A stretch of 23,944 nucleotides of DNA, taken from contig CAJMPY010000031.1 in NCBI GenBank assembly GCA_905215385.1, positions 1 to 23,944 on the forward strand, given 5' to 3'. Positions within the stretch are counted from its first letter, which is position 1. Every line of letters starts with the position of its first letter. Under the pieces are notes generated by a model. The model was not told where the DNA came from, did no database searches, and saw nothing but the letters and a program-made list of their open reading frames with translations. Both the position numbers and the translations under genes were made by a program. Below are positions 1 to 7,459 of this stretch, in pieces. Source of the DNA: an uncultured bacterium. Lineage in GTDB: Bacteria > Actinomycetota > Coriobacteriia > Coriobacteriales > Coriobacteriaceae.

Positions 1-219
1 ATCCCCGGCCACGAGCGCAACGAGGCGCTGGACTGCCGCAACTACGCGCTGGCGGCGTTCAAGGCGCTTCCTAAGAACCTGGACGAGATAGACAGGCGGC
101 TAAAGGAGGCGGGCGGCGAACGCGCTCCTGCCCCTGTTGCAACGCCTGTCATGCCGCCTCCCGCCGCCAAGCAGAGGCCGAAGCGCAGGAGCAGGAAGAA
201 ATACTACGACGATTGGTGA
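1..219 (+). CDS. Terminase large subunit, C-terminal fragment
   Basis: This is the last 72 residues of a reading frame that enters from the left edge and stops at TGA 217-219. The motif HERNEALDCRNYALAA resembles the C-terminal end of the nuclease domain in GpA-type (lambda/P2-like) large terminases, where an E-A-L-D-C-R-x-Y-A-L block is typical. A Pro/Ala linker and a very basic tail (KQRPKRRSRKKYYDDW) follow. The protein would cut and pump phage DNA into the prohead. Its position directly before a gpW-like gene and a lambda-type portal supports the call. The ATPase domain lies outside the window, so the assignment rests on the tail motif and context. Confidence 0.75.
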   Translation: MPGHERNEALDCRNYALAAFKALPKNLDEIDRRLKEAGGERAPAPVATPVMPPPAAKQRPKRRSRKKYYDDW

Positions 220-229
220 GGTGTCCGAT

Positions 230-484
230 ATGGATAAAGTTGAACTGCGGGCGCGGCTGGACTTCTGGCAGAGCGCCCTCTCAAAGCTGCGCGCCGCATA
301 TCTGGCCCTTGTGGACGGCGGCGTAAAAAGCTATGTCATCGACGACCGGGAGCTGACGCGCTTCGACCTGCCCGACCTGAAGGACGAGATCGAAGACGCG
401 GAGAAGAAGGTCGACGAACTGCTCGCGGAGCTGAACGGCCGCAAGCCGAGAAAGGCTTTCGGCATCGTTCCACGCGACTGGTGA
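230..484 (+). CDS. gpW/DUF6148-like head-tail joining protein
   Basis: This is an 84-residue, mostly helical acidic protein with the core SYVIDDRELTRFDLPDLKDE. That core resembles the 'x-Y-x-I-x-x-R-x-L-T-R-x-x-L-x-x-L' block of small gpW/DUF6148-type phage proteins, which sit between terminase and portal genes. In lambda, gpW seals the portal vertex after packaging. The ATG at 230 was chosen over the in-frame TTG at 137, because the longer form would overlap the terminase end. GTGAGG lies just upstream, and the gene starts 10 nt after the terminase stop. The fold is inferred from short motif similarity and position. Confidence 0.6.
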   Translation: MDKVELRARLDFWQSALSKLRAAYLALVDGGVKSYVIDDRELTRFDLPDLKDEIEDAEKKVDELLAELNGRKPRKAFGIVPRDW

Positions 485-507
485 CCTTTTTCGTGAGGTC
501 ACGAAAA
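481..507. promoter_or_regulatory. Overlapping inverted repeats after gpW-like gene
   Basis: Two mutually exclusive pairings share this stretch. GTGACC (481-486) is complementary to GGTCAC (497-502) with a 10-nt loop. TTTTCGTGA (488-496) is a perfect 9-bp complement of TCACGAAAA (499-507) with a 2-nt spacer. The second is close to a perfect palindrome, so it could be a protein-binding site in DNA as well as an RNA structure. It begins at the gpW-like stop codon (TGA 482-484). Function is unknown. Confidence 0.45.
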
Positions 508-516
508 TGATACCGG

Positions 517-540
517 CAAAGCGCCCGAAAGGGCTTTTTG
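517..540 (+). terminator. Candidate intrinsic terminator upstream of portal
   Basis: GCCC (523-526), a GAAA tetraloop and GGGC (531-534) form a short hairpin followed by TTTTT (535-539). An A-rich stretch before the stem can pair with the T-run. The stem is short, so it may act as a partial terminator or attenuator. Confidence 0.45.
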
Positions 541-571
541 CACAGGCAGCCTGGCGGAGTTTGCTCCTTTC

Positions 572-596
572 GCCGCCGGGCGGCCTGTTTTTTATT
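572..596 (+). terminator. Second hairpin with T-tract upstream of portal
   Basis: GCCGC (572-576), loop CGG and GCGGC (580-584) are followed by CTGTTTTTTATT. A longer imperfect alternative pairs AGGCAGCC (544-551) with GGCGGCCT across the same region. The site lies 24 nt before the portal start, an unusual place for a full stop in a late operon, so partial termination is more likely. Confidence 0.45.
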
Positions 597-619
597 CCGA
601 AAACGGGAGGCGATAAGCA

Positions 620-2245
620 TTGAGCAACAAGAAAGACCGCCGCCGCGCAGCCGCGCCGCAGGCGAAGGGGTACAGCGAAGCCGGGGCCAGCTTGACGCGG
701 CGGGCGCTCAAGGGATTTGTTCCGGACAGCGGCGCTCCCAATGAGGACATCAACCGCAACAACGCCACCCTGCGGCAGAGGGCGCGAATGCTCTACATGG
801 CCGCGCCGGTGGCTACGGCGGCGATCAATACCAACCGCACCAAGGTCATCGGGACGGGGCTGACGCTCAAAGCGTCCGTGGACCGCGAGGTGCTGGGCAT
901 CTCCCCGGAGGCGGCGAAGAAGTGGCAGCACGCGGCGGAGATGGAATTCCGGCTGTGGGCAGGGAAAAAGCAGAACTGCGACGCGCTGGGCCTGAACAAC
1001 TTCGAGAGTTTGCAGCAGCTCGCCTTGAAGTCGTGGCTGCTCAGCGGCGATGTGTTCGCGCTGGTCAAGCGATACCCGGCAACACCACTAAACCCCTATA
1101 CCCTGCGGCTACACATCGTGGAGGCGGACCGCGCCTGCACGCCAAGCGAATATGGCGGCGGTGTCACCATCGGCGGCTTCGTGGAGGGCAAGATCCCCGA
1201 GGGAAAGCCCGGCGCAGGCCACAAGGTCTACGACGGCGTGGAGGTGGACAGCAACGGCCGCGTAGTCGCCTATCACATCAGCAACACCTACCCGCACCAG
1301 ATCACCAGTGAGCCGCAGAAGTGGCAGCGCGTTGAGGCCTACGGCGCCAAGACCGGCCTGCCGAATATTCTCCACATCATGGACAGTGAGCGCCCGGACC
1401 AGTACCGCGGCGTTCCTTATCTGGCGCAGGTCATCGAGCCGCTGCTCCAGCTTCGGCGCTATACGGAGTCCGAGCTGATGGCGGCGCTGGTGCAGAGCTT
1501 CTTCACTGCATGGATCGAAACGGAGACCGACCCCTCCGATACACCCTTCAACGAGGTAGGCGCCGGAGATATTGCCGGTGTCCCCGCCGAGGTCAACGCG
1601 GACGGCGGGCCGATGGCGAACAACATCTCCGATGATGACAACGAGTACGAGATGGGACCGGGTACGGTGACGCACCTCGCCCCCGGGGAAAAGGTCAACT
1701 TCGGCAATCCGAACATCCCCACCGCTGGCTTTGAGACCTTTGTCAAGACGCTGTGCAAGCTGGTCGGCGCAGCTTTAGAGCTGCCTTACGACGTGCTGAT
1801 CAAGGAGTTCAACAGCTCCTATTCCGCAAGCCGAGGCGCGCTGCTGGAGGCGTGGGAAGCATTCAAAATGCGCCGGAAGTGGTTTGTGGATGACTTCTGC
1901 CAGCCGGTCTATGAGATGTTCCTGGCCGAAGCGGTCGCTCTGGGGCGCATCAACGCCCCCGGCTTCTTCACGGACCCCCTTGTGCGGGAGGCATGGTGCG
2001 GCGCGCGCTGGATCGGCCCCGTGCAGGGCAGCCTTGACCCCAAGAAGGAGGCAGAAGCCGCCCTCATGCTGATCGACAACGCCATCAAGACCCACGAGCA
2101 GGTCAGCCGCGAAATGAGCGGCGGCGACTGGGAGGAGAACGTGGAGCAGCTGCAGCGTGAAAACGAGCTGCTGACACAGGCAGGAGGCAACAAGGTCACC
2201 GTTGTATCGGCATCGCCGAAAGAAGGTGACGGCGATGAAGACTAA
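620..2245 (+). CDS. Phage portal protein, lambda family
   Basis: This 541-residue protein is close in size to lambda gpB (533). The N-terminal block RNNATLRQRARMLYMAAPVATAAINTN and the later LIKEFNSSYSASRGAL segment (near residue 400) match the lambda-type portal family, which forms the dodecameric DNA channel at one capsid vertex. The start is TTG at 620 with GGGAGG at 605-610; the next in-frame ATG would remove about 50 conserved residues. The C-terminus is acidic (GDGDED). It overlaps the next small gene by 11 nt. The adjacent ClpP-like protease and gpD/gpE-like capsid genes make a lambda-type head module. Confidence 0.93.
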   Translation: MSNKKDRRRAAAPQAKGYSEAGASLTRRALKGFVPDSGAPNEDINRNNATLRQRARMLYMAAPVATAAINTNRTKVIGTGLTLKASVDREVLGISPEAAKKWQHAAEMEFRLWAGKKQNCDALGLNNFESLQQLALKSWLLSGDVFALVKRYPATPLNPYTLRLHIVEADRACTPSEYGGGVTIGGFVEGKIPEGKPGAGHKVYDGVEVDSNGRVVAYHISNTYPHQITSEPQKWQRVEAYGAKTGLPNILHIMDSERPDQYRGVPYLAQVIEPLLQLRRYTESELMAALVQSFFTAWIETETDPSDTPFNEVGAGDIAGVPAEVNADGGPMANNISDDDNEYEMGPGTVTHLAPGEKVNFGNPNIPTAGFETFVKTLCKLVGAALELPYDVLIKEFNSSYSASRGALLEAWEAFKMRRKWFVDDFCQPVYEMFLAEAVALGRINAPGFFTDPLVREAWCGARWIGPVQGSLDPKKEAEAALMLIDNAIKTHEQVSREMSGGDWEENVEQLQRENELLTQAGGNKVTVVSASPKEGDGDED

Positions 2246-2435
2246 CTTCGAGCATCTGCAGAGCCTGAATGTGCGGAGCATGGCGCTCGCCATCTGGAAC
2301 TATGCAAGCGACTACTGCGCCTATTGCCCGAAGAACATGGAGCGCCGCTGCAACGAGAACTGCCGCGCGGGAATCCGCGAGTGGCTGAACAGTCCCTACA
2401 TTCCGTCAAGCGATATCTGGAAAGAAAAGAGGTAA
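2235..2435 (+). CDS. Small Cys-rich phage protein, possible metal-binding knuckle
   Basis: This 66-residue protein has four cysteines spaced C-x2-C-x8-C-x3-C (CAYCP...RRCNENC), followed by GIREWLNSP. That pattern suggests a small zinc-binding knuckle. Similar short proteins ending in a 'C-x-x-G-I-x-x-W-L' block are familiar from clostridial phages, but I know of no established function. The ATG at 2235 with AAGGTG upstream is preferred over a TTG at 2202 that lies deeper inside the portal gene. It overlaps the portal by 11 nt, and its stop TAA touches the first possible start of the protease gene. Confidence 0.7.
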   Translation: MKTNFEHLQSLNVRSMALAIWNYASDYCAYCPKNMERRCNENCRAGIREWLNSPYIPSSDIWKEKR

Positions 2436-2440
2436 TGCGC

Positions 2441-3700
2441 ATGAGTATTCCGGCAAAGAGAGCTGGGCGAAAGTCTCCCGCCGTCAGCATCTCGAAAAAG
2501 GTCTATACGATGGCCACGGTGGACGGCAGTTATGCTGAGATCACCATGTATGGAGACATCTACGAGGAGCAGCCCACGAACTGGTGGGGCGAGCCCGTCG
2601 AGGGGCAGTACATCCTGCTCTCCGAGTTTTTGGAGGATCTCAAGCAGATCTCCGGCTGCACGTCCATCACTATCCGCATGAACAGCTACGGCGGCGACGC
2701 CGGCGCGTCCAATATGATCCACAACCGCCTGCGGGAGCTGGCGCGGAACGGCACGAAGCTTACCTGCATCGTGGACGGCGTTGCCATGAGCGGCGGCAGT
2801 CTTATCATGTGCGCCTGCGATACGGTCAAGGTCAATCCCTCCAGCCTCGTCATGATCCACAAATGCTGGACCTTCCTGTGGGGCGGCTACAACGCCGACG
2901 AGCTGCGGGAACAGGCCACCCAGCAGGAGGCGTGGGACAAGATGCAGATGGAGGTCTACACGCGCAAGACCGGGCTGTCGGCCACGGTGATCTCCCACAT
3001 GATGGCGGACACGACCTATATGACAGGCCGCGAGGCCATCGACAAGGGCTTTGCGGACGAGCTGATCGAGGACGCGGAGCCGACCAGCATCGCCGCCAGC
3101 GCGGACGGGCGCAGCCTGTTCGTGAACGGGCGGCAGATGCACCTTGCCCCCGGCATGTTTGCGCCGGACAACATTCCCACGGTCACACCCGAGGCCTCCG
3201 CCCCGGTTGAGACAGATAAAAACAAGCCGGAAGTCACCGGCGATGAAGGAGGAATTTCCATGACTAAGGAAGAGCTCCGGGCAAAGTACCCGGACGAGAT
3301 CGCCCAGGTGGAGGCCGACGCCCGCGCTTCCGTCGATCACACTGAGGCGGTCAACGCCGCGATCCAGGCCGAGCGTGCGCGTATGCAGGAGATCGACGAG
3401 ATTTCCGGCCTGCTCGACGCGACGGACGTGCAGCAGGCCAAGTACGGCGACAAGCCCTGCTCTGCTGCCGACCTGCTGATGGCAGCGGCCAAGAACGCCG
3501 CCAAGCAGGGCAAGAAGTTTCTGACCGATCTGAAGGACGACAGCGAGGAATCCGGCGCCGAGGGCGTTCCTGCCGCTCCTGCCCCCGCAGTCGAAACGCC
3601 CGAGAGCGAAGACGGCGAGAAGAACGACACCCCCGAGGCGCGCATGACCAACGCCCGGAGCATGGTCGCTGACCTGCTGGGCAAGAAGAAGGAGGGCTAA
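2441..3700 (+). CDS. ClpP-like prohead protease with C-terminal scaffold domain
   Basis: This is a 419-residue protein. The first ~210 residues are a ClpP-like serine protease. Candidate catalytic residues are the Ser in DGVAMSGGSLIM, the His in VMIHKCWT and an Asp in the GREAIDKGFADEL region. The Gly-rich INxxGGD-type oxyanion segment is seen as RMNSYGGDAGA. The second half is charged, helical and Ala/Glu-rich, as expected for a capsid scaffold that the protease later removes. ATG 2441 sits 8 nt after AAGAGG; ATG 2435 is an alternative that adds two residues. The layout parallels lambda gene C with nested Nu3, although lambda C is an S49 protease. Confidence 0.9.
   Translation: MSIPAKRAGRKSPAVSISKKVYTMATVDGSYAEITMYGDIYEEQPTNWWGEPVEGQYILLSEFLEDLKQISGCTSITIRMNSYGGDAGASNMIHNRLRELARNGTKLTCIVDGVAMSGGSLIMCACDTVKVNPSSLVMIHKCWTFLWGGYNADELREQATQQEAWDKMQMEVYTRKTGLSATVISHMMADTTYMTGREAIDKGFADELIEDAEPTSIAASADGRSLFVNGRQMHLAPGMFAPDNIPTVTPEASAPVETDKNKPEVTGDEGGISMTKEELRAKYPDEIAQVEADARASVDHTEAVNAAIQAERARMQEIDEISGLLDATDVQQAKYGDKPCSAADLLMAAAKNAAKQGKKFLTDLKDDSEESGAEGVPAAPAPAVETPESEDGEKNDTPEARMTNARSMVADLLGKKKEG
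3260..3700 (+). CDS. Nested scaffold protein, internal in-frame start
   Basis: Inside the protease gene, AAGGAGGA (3246-3253) lies 6 nt before ATG 3260, which is in frame and would give a separate 146-residue product beginning MTKEELRAKYPDEIAQVEAD. The product covers the whole charged, helical scaffold half. This is the arrangement of lambda C/Nu3, where free scaffold is made from an internal start to outnumber the protease fusion. The site is the strongest ribosome binding site in the gene. Separate expression is inferred from this signal. Confidence 0.65.
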   Translation: MTKEELRAKYPDEIAQVEADARASVDHTEAVNAAIQAERARMQEIDEISGLLDATDVQQAKYGDKPCSAADLLMAAAKNAAKQGKKFLTDLKDDSEESGAEGVPAAPAPAVETPESEDGEKNDTPEARMTNARSMVADLLGKKKEG

Positions 3701-3704
3701 GAAC

Positions 3705-4109
3705 ATGATCAATCTGAGTGAAAAGCTCGGCGAGATGACCTTTGACGGTCTGATCACCGACATCAAGCCCGCGCCCGAAGTGCGCGGCGGCGTTATCCGC
3801 AAGCTGTCCGCTGCGGCCACGCTCAAGCGCGGCACCATTCTTGCCAAGTCCTCCGGCACGGCCGGCGACGGCAAGCTGGTCGTTCTCGGCAGCACGGCCA
3901 AGGAAAACGAGACCCTGACCCCCGATTGCATTCTGTGTGATGACATCGAGGTCGGCACCGCTGCCGACGAGAAGGTAGCTGTCTACACCGCCGGCTGCTT
4001 CGACATCGGCAAGGTGACGGTCTCGGCCAGCTACACCATCACCGATGGTGATAAGGATAACCTGCGTATGCGCGGCATCGTCTTCAAGGCTGCTGCCGCT
4101 GCCAACTAA
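3705..4109 (+). CDS. Head decoration protein, gpD-like
   Basis: This 134-residue beta-rich protein contains LKRGTILAKSSG, CILCDDIEVG and a closing 'MRGIVFKAA' strand. That pattern is typical of lambda gpD-like decoration proteins, which bind as trimers on the expanded capsid and stabilise it against DNA pressure. It lies 4 nt after the protease/scaffold gene and 14 nt before the major capsid gene, the same order as lambda C-Nu3-D-E. The N-terminal MINLSEKLGEMTFDGLITD is an extended arm before the beta domain. Confidence 0.8.
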   Translation: MINLSEKLGEMTFDGLITDIKPAPEVRGGVIRKLSAAATLKRGTILAKSSGTAGDGKLVVLGSTAKENETLTPDCILCDDIEVGTAADEKVAVYTAGCFDIGKVTVSASYTITDGDKDNLRMRGIVFKAAAAAN

Positions 4110-4123
4110 GGAGGGAATCAACA

Positions 4124-5200
4124 ATGGCTTCTGAACTGAATTTCTTTGACACCTATGTGCTGATGGCGATCACCGAGGAGATCGTTCCTCAGCAGACCTT
4201 TTTCAAGGACCGCTACTTCCCCACCGGGGAGGGCGACATCTTCGCCTGCGACAAGGTGCTGACCGAGTACCGCAAGGGCGACCGCAAGATGGCCGCGTTC
4301 GTCTCCGCCCGCGCCGGCGATATCCCCATGGATCGCCGCGGCTATGAGATCCACGAGTATCAGCCCGCTTTCATCGCTCCGTCCCGCCTGCTGACGCTGG
4401 ACGAGCTGCGCAAGCGCGGCTTCGGCGAGGCCATCTACGCCAACAGCACCCCCGCCCAGCGCGCGGCCCGTCTGCAGCTGGGTGACCTGACCGACATGGA
4501 CCGCCGCATCGTGCGCCGCGAGGAGTGGATGTGCGCGCAGACCATGATCAACAACGCCTGCACCATGCAGACCTACATCGACGACAAGACCGAGGGTGAG
4601 AAGCTGTATGTCAAGTTCTTCGATGACGCCAGCGACCACACCTATACCGTGGCCACCAAGTGGAACGCCACGGGCGGCGACTTCTTCGGCGATGTGAAGG
4701 CCATGTGCCGCAAGCTGTCCAAGCGCGGCCTGCGCGCGGTTGACCTGGTGCTCGGCTCTGACGCAGCCGACGCGATCCTCGACATGGAGAAGGTGCAGAA
4801 GCTGCTCGACCGCAACAGCGGCATCATCATCGGTACCATCGACCAGGAACTCAGCCGCTACGATGGCGTGGTCTATATGGGTACGCTGAACTTCGGCGGC
4901 TTCAAGCTGAACCTGATCTCCGTAGACGAAACCTACATCGACGACAGCGGCGCGGAGCAGAAGTATTTCCCCGCCACCTCCGCCATGGTCACCGCCCCCG
5001 GCTGCGGCCATCTGATGTACGGCCAGATCACCCAGATCGACTACGGCTCCACCGAGTTCGCGTCCCATGCGGCGACCCGCGTTCCGAAGTTCTCTCTGAA
5101 CCAGGAGGCGGACATCCGCAAGCTGCGTCTGGGCGCGCGTCCGCTGGCTGCTCCTCACAACTACTGCCCGTACATCTACGCGGCCGAAGTTGTGTCCTGA
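4124..5200 (+). CDS. Major capsid protein, lambda gpE family
   Basis: This 358-residue protein is near the size of lambda gpE (341). The features KDRYFP near residue 30, VSARAGDIPMDRRGYE near 65-80, and a middle region with RRIVRREEWMCAQTM match the gpE-type HK97-fold capsid family. The C-terminal block (KLRLGARPLAAPHNYCPYIYAAEVV) is also consistent with that family. An excellent AAGGAGGG site precedes ATG 4124. It should be the most abundant virion protein, forming the icosahedral shell. Confidence 0.9.
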   Translation: MASELNFFDTYVLMAITEEIVPQQTFFKDRYFPTGEGDIFACDKVLTEYRKGDRKMAAFVSARAGDIPMDRRGYEIHEYQPAFIAPSRLLTLDELRKRGFGEAIYANSTPAQRAARLQLGDLTDMDRRIVRREEWMCAQTMINNACTMQTYIDDKTEGEKLYVKFFDDASDHTYTVATKWNATGGDFFGDVKAMCRKLSKRGLRAVDLVLGSDAADAILDMEKVQKLLDRNSGIIIGTIDQELSRYDGVVYMGTLNFGGFKLNLISVDETYIDDSGAEQKYFPATSAMVTAPGCGHLMYGQITQIDYGSTEFASHAATRVPKFSLNQEADIRKLRLGARPLAAPHNYCPYIYAAEVVS

Positions 5201-5223
5201 CCCGGCGCGGAAAGGAGACTGCT

Positions 5224-5697
5224 ATGACGAAAATTGAGATCATCTGCGGCACATACGGCTACAGGCCGGATGGCTCGAAGCACCCCATTCCCATCGACCG
5301 CGGCGGTATCTGCGAGGTCTCCGAAGAGGAGGCTCAGCGCCTTTTTGCCCTGTGTGTCGCCCGCCCCGCCGAGGAAACGCCCTCTCCAGCTGTTGCAACG
5401 CCCCCTGCGGGTGAGGACGGCAGCGGGGCTGGCGCTGACCCATCTAACAGCGGCGAGGGCGCAGAGGGCGCGGAAAGCGCCCATCTTGACCCCGAGCAGC
5501 TCAAAACGCTGACCAACGCCAAGCTCACGGAGCTGGCCAAGGAGATGGGTATCGACACCGCTAAACTCAAGACCAAGGCGCAGCTGATCGCCGCCATTAC
5601 GGATGTTCCGCTGGAGGACGCGATCGCCGAGGACGACGACGGCGTGGACGACGGCGAAGCGCCCCCTGTGCTGACGCCGGAGGCGCCTGTGGTATGA
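5224..5697 (+). CDS. Head-tail connector region protein with SAP/Rho-N-like C-terminal motif
   Basis: This 157-residue protein has three parts. The N-terminal ~50 residues form a small domain with EIICGTYGYRP and GICEVSEEEAQRLFAL. A Pro/Ala/Gly-rich linker follows at about residues 55-90. A helical motif comes next (LTNAKLTELAKEMGID...LKTKAQLIAAI), which resembles SAP/HeH/Rho-N helix-extension-helix motifs. The tail is acidic. In lambda-like phages this slot, after the capsid gene and before the FII-type adaptor, holds gpFI, a packaging-assist protein. I infer an analogous position but not homology. AAAGGAG precedes ATG 5224, and the stop overlaps the next start (ATGA). Confidence 0.55.
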   Translation: MTKIEIICGTYGYRPDGSKHPIPIDRGGICEVSEEEAQRLFALCVARPAEETPSPAVATPPAGEDGSGAGADPSNSGEGAEGAESAHLDPEQLKTLTNAKLTELAKEMGIDTAKLKTKAQLIAAITDVPLEDAIAEDDDGVDDGEAPPVLTPEAPVV

Positions 5698-6062
5698 GCG
5701 GCTTCAAGGATATGGTCGCCCGCGACAACTTCGGCGTGTTCCTCAATTGCGACGAGTTCGCGGAAAAGCGCACCGTCAAGTATGACGGGGCGACCTACGA
5801 GGATATTCCCATCGTCCTCTCCGGTCTGAAGGAGAAGGATCGCCGCCAGCTGATGAGCGACCATGCCCAGGGGCTTTACATCGTTTCCTCCGTTCTCCAC
5901 TGCGCCCTGTCCGATCTCGGCGGGGTGCAGCCGGAGCGGGGGCAGCGTATCAGGATCAACGACCAGGAGGGCGGCGGAGGCTTCTTCCGGGAGTTCTATG
6001 TCGCGTCCTCGGTCTGTGAGATGGGTATGCTGCGCGTAGAATTGGAGGCGGTGGACGAATGA
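5694..6062 (+). CDS. Head-tail joining protein, FII-like adaptor
   Basis: This is a 122-residue protein. Its N-terminus MSGFKDMVARDNFGVFLNCDEFAEK, followed by a conserved 'YDGATYEDIPIVL' strand pair and a late 'FFREFYVASSVCEMGMLRVELEA' strand, looks like the small head-tail joining proteins at this position in lambda-type modules (gpFII/DUF-type adaptors). These sit under the portal and receive the tail. It is coupled to both neighbours by 4-nt ATGA overlaps. The family is inferred from size, beta pattern and order. Confidence 0.6.
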   Translation: MSGFKDMVARDNFGVFLNCDEFAEKRTVKYDGATYEDIPIVLSGLKEKDRRQLMSDHAQGLYIVSSVLHCALSDLGGVQPERGQRIRINDQEGGGGFFREFYVASSVCEMGMLRVELEAVDE

Positions 6063-6631
6063 GCTTTATCCGCGTCAACGAGGTCGGCGGCGACAGCCTG
6101 GAGCGCGTGAACAAGCTGCTGCACAATATCCCCGGCGGCGTTTACAAAGCGGCGTTCTCCGCGTTGAGGCGCGCCGGAGATACAGCCAAGACCCGCGCCG
6201 GACAGTTCGCCGCCGCCGAGTACACCATCAACAAGGGTGAATTCATGCGGAGAGTTCACTCCAAGACCCACATCACAGGCGGTGCGGGAGGCGTGATGGG
6301 TATGAGCATCAGTTTCTCCGGCACCGTGCTCCCGCTGCTGACCTTCAACACCACATACAGCCGGGACGGCACCGTGCAGACACAGGTAAAGCGCAACGGC
6401 GGAGCTGCGACGCTTCAACACGCATTCGTGGCCCGCATTTTCGGCCCGACTGCCGTTTTCGAGCGCGTCGGCTCTCCGCGCTTTCCTGTGGAGCAGAAGT
6501 TTGGTCCGTCTACCGGACACATGATGCGGAACGAAGAAGTCATCGAGAAGATGGACGAAACGATCCGCGACACCTACGAAAAGCGCGTTGAGCATGAAAT
6601 CCTGCGCGTGCTGAACGGATGGGGAGGCTGA
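6059..6631 (+). CDS. Prophage minor tail protein Z-like (tail completion)
   Basis: This is a 190-residue protein. The N-terminal helical segment (NKLLHNIPGGVYKAAFSALRRAGDTAKTRAGQFAAAEY) and the Gly-rich beta section (GGAGGVMGMSISFSGTVLPL) are characteristic of the lambda gpZ-like minor tail proteins. The later block 'QHAFVARIFGPTAVFERVG...PVEQKFGPSTGHMM' is also typical of these proteins. They act at the tail end of the neck. It overlaps the adaptor gene by 4 nt and precedes the tail terminator-type gene by 3 nt. Confidence 0.8.
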   Translation: MSFIRVNEVGGDSLERVNKLLHNIPGGVYKAAFSALRRAGDTAKTRAGQFAAAEYTINKGEFMRRVHSKTHITGGAGGVMGMSISFSGTVLPLLTFNTTYSRDGTVQTQVKRNGGAATLQHAFVARIFGPTAVFERVGSPRFPVEQKFGPSTGHMMRNEEVIEKMDETIRDTYEKRVEHEILRVLNGWGG

Positions 6632-6634
6632 TTT

Positions 6635-7120
6635 ATGACAAGAACCATTCTGCTGAAACGCCTGCGGGCCTTTACCGAGGAGGTCACCGCCGACCTGATC
6701 ATGCCGACCCGTTTGCAGAAGGGCGACACGGAGCAGATCTTCCGCCCTGCAAAGGTCTACCTGATGCGCCTGCCGGACGGCACTTCTGCCACCAAGAAGG
6801 CTCCCTATGTGCTGCACCAGGTCATTACCGGCATGGATCAACAGCCGCAAGGACAGCGTGTGACCTCCAGCGCCAAGGTCCGGTCTATCTGCTGTGTCTA
6901 TAACGATGACGAGCAGGAGGGCGGGCTGATGCTGCTGAATCTCATGGAACGGCTGCGCATTGCGATGCTCAGGCAGGTCGTGATTGGGGGGCAGTTTACC
7001 CTTGACCTGGAGGCGGGGCTTGAAACGCTGGTCTATCCCGATGACACCGCCCCCTATTTCGTGGGGGAAATGATCTCCACATGGAAGCTTCCCCCTGTGG
7101 AAAGAGAGGTTAACCTATGA
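6635..7120 (+). CDS. Tail terminator/completion protein
   Basis: This 161-residue protein has an N-terminal helix (MTRTILLKRLRAFTEEV) and alternating strands ending in 'YFVGEMISTWKLPPVERE'. Between the Z-like protein and the sheath, clostridial myophages place the protein that caps the tail end facing the neck. The C-terminal motif, in which a strand with W is followed by PPVERE, is seen in such neighbours. The assignment depends on order and general pattern, not on a diagnostic catalytic motif. It overlaps the following gene by 4 nt (ATGA). Confidence 0.55.
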   Translation: MTRTILLKRLRAFTEEVTADLIMPTRLQKGDTEQIFRPAKVYLMRLPDGTSATKKAPYVLHQVITGMDQQPQGQRVTSSAKVRSICCVYNDDEQEGGLMLLNLMERLRIAMLRQVVIGGQFTLDLEAGLETLVYPDDTAPYFVGEMISTWKLPPVEREVNL

Positions 7121-7446
7121 GCGAAAAAATCATCGACACGGCGGCTCAGACCGCCGCACCAAAGACGGCAAAGAAAAAGCCTGCCGCGCCGAAGAAGGTC
7201 GCCGACACCGGCGGCTTCTGCGTCTATCTCGGTCCGACCATGATGGGCGTGATCCAGCGCGGCACCATCTATCGCGGCGGCCGGAAGGAAGTCCTTGACT
7301 CCCTTGCCCCGGTGATCGAGCAGCACCCGCTGATCGCGTCGCTGGTGGTGAGCGACGAAACGCTCCCCGCCGACCGCATCAAAGTCAAAACGCCTGGGAA
7401 CCTGCTGTATGTGAATTATCACAAGCTGGCCAAGGGCATGAAGTAA
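7117..7446 (+). CDS. Small pre-sheath protein with Lys/Ala/Pro-rich N-terminus
   Basis: This 109-residue protein is of unknown function. Residues 1-30 are low-complexity and basic (TAAPKTAKKKPAAPKK) and probably disordered. The rest is a compact domain with GGFCVYLGPTMMGVIQRGTIYRG and a C-terminal 'VKTPGNLLYVNYHKLAKGMK'. Proteins of this type are commonly found just before the sheath gene in clostridial contractile-tail phages, which suggests a neck or sheath-completion role. It overlaps the previous gene by 4 nt and lies 13 nt before the sheath gene. Confidence 0.6.
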   Translation: MSEKIIDTAAQTAAPKTAKKKPAAPKKVADTGGFCVYLGPTMMGVIQRGTIYRGGRKEVLDSLAPVIEQHPLIASLVVSDETLPADRIKVKTPGNLLYVNYHKLAKGMK

Positions 7447-7459
7447 GGAGGAAATTTCA

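Noticed and set aside
507..623. 38-codon ORF in the gap before the portal, ending across the portal TTG
   Set aside because: It has only a weak ribosome site and is composed of the hairpin sequences. It is more likely a by-product of the inverted repeats.
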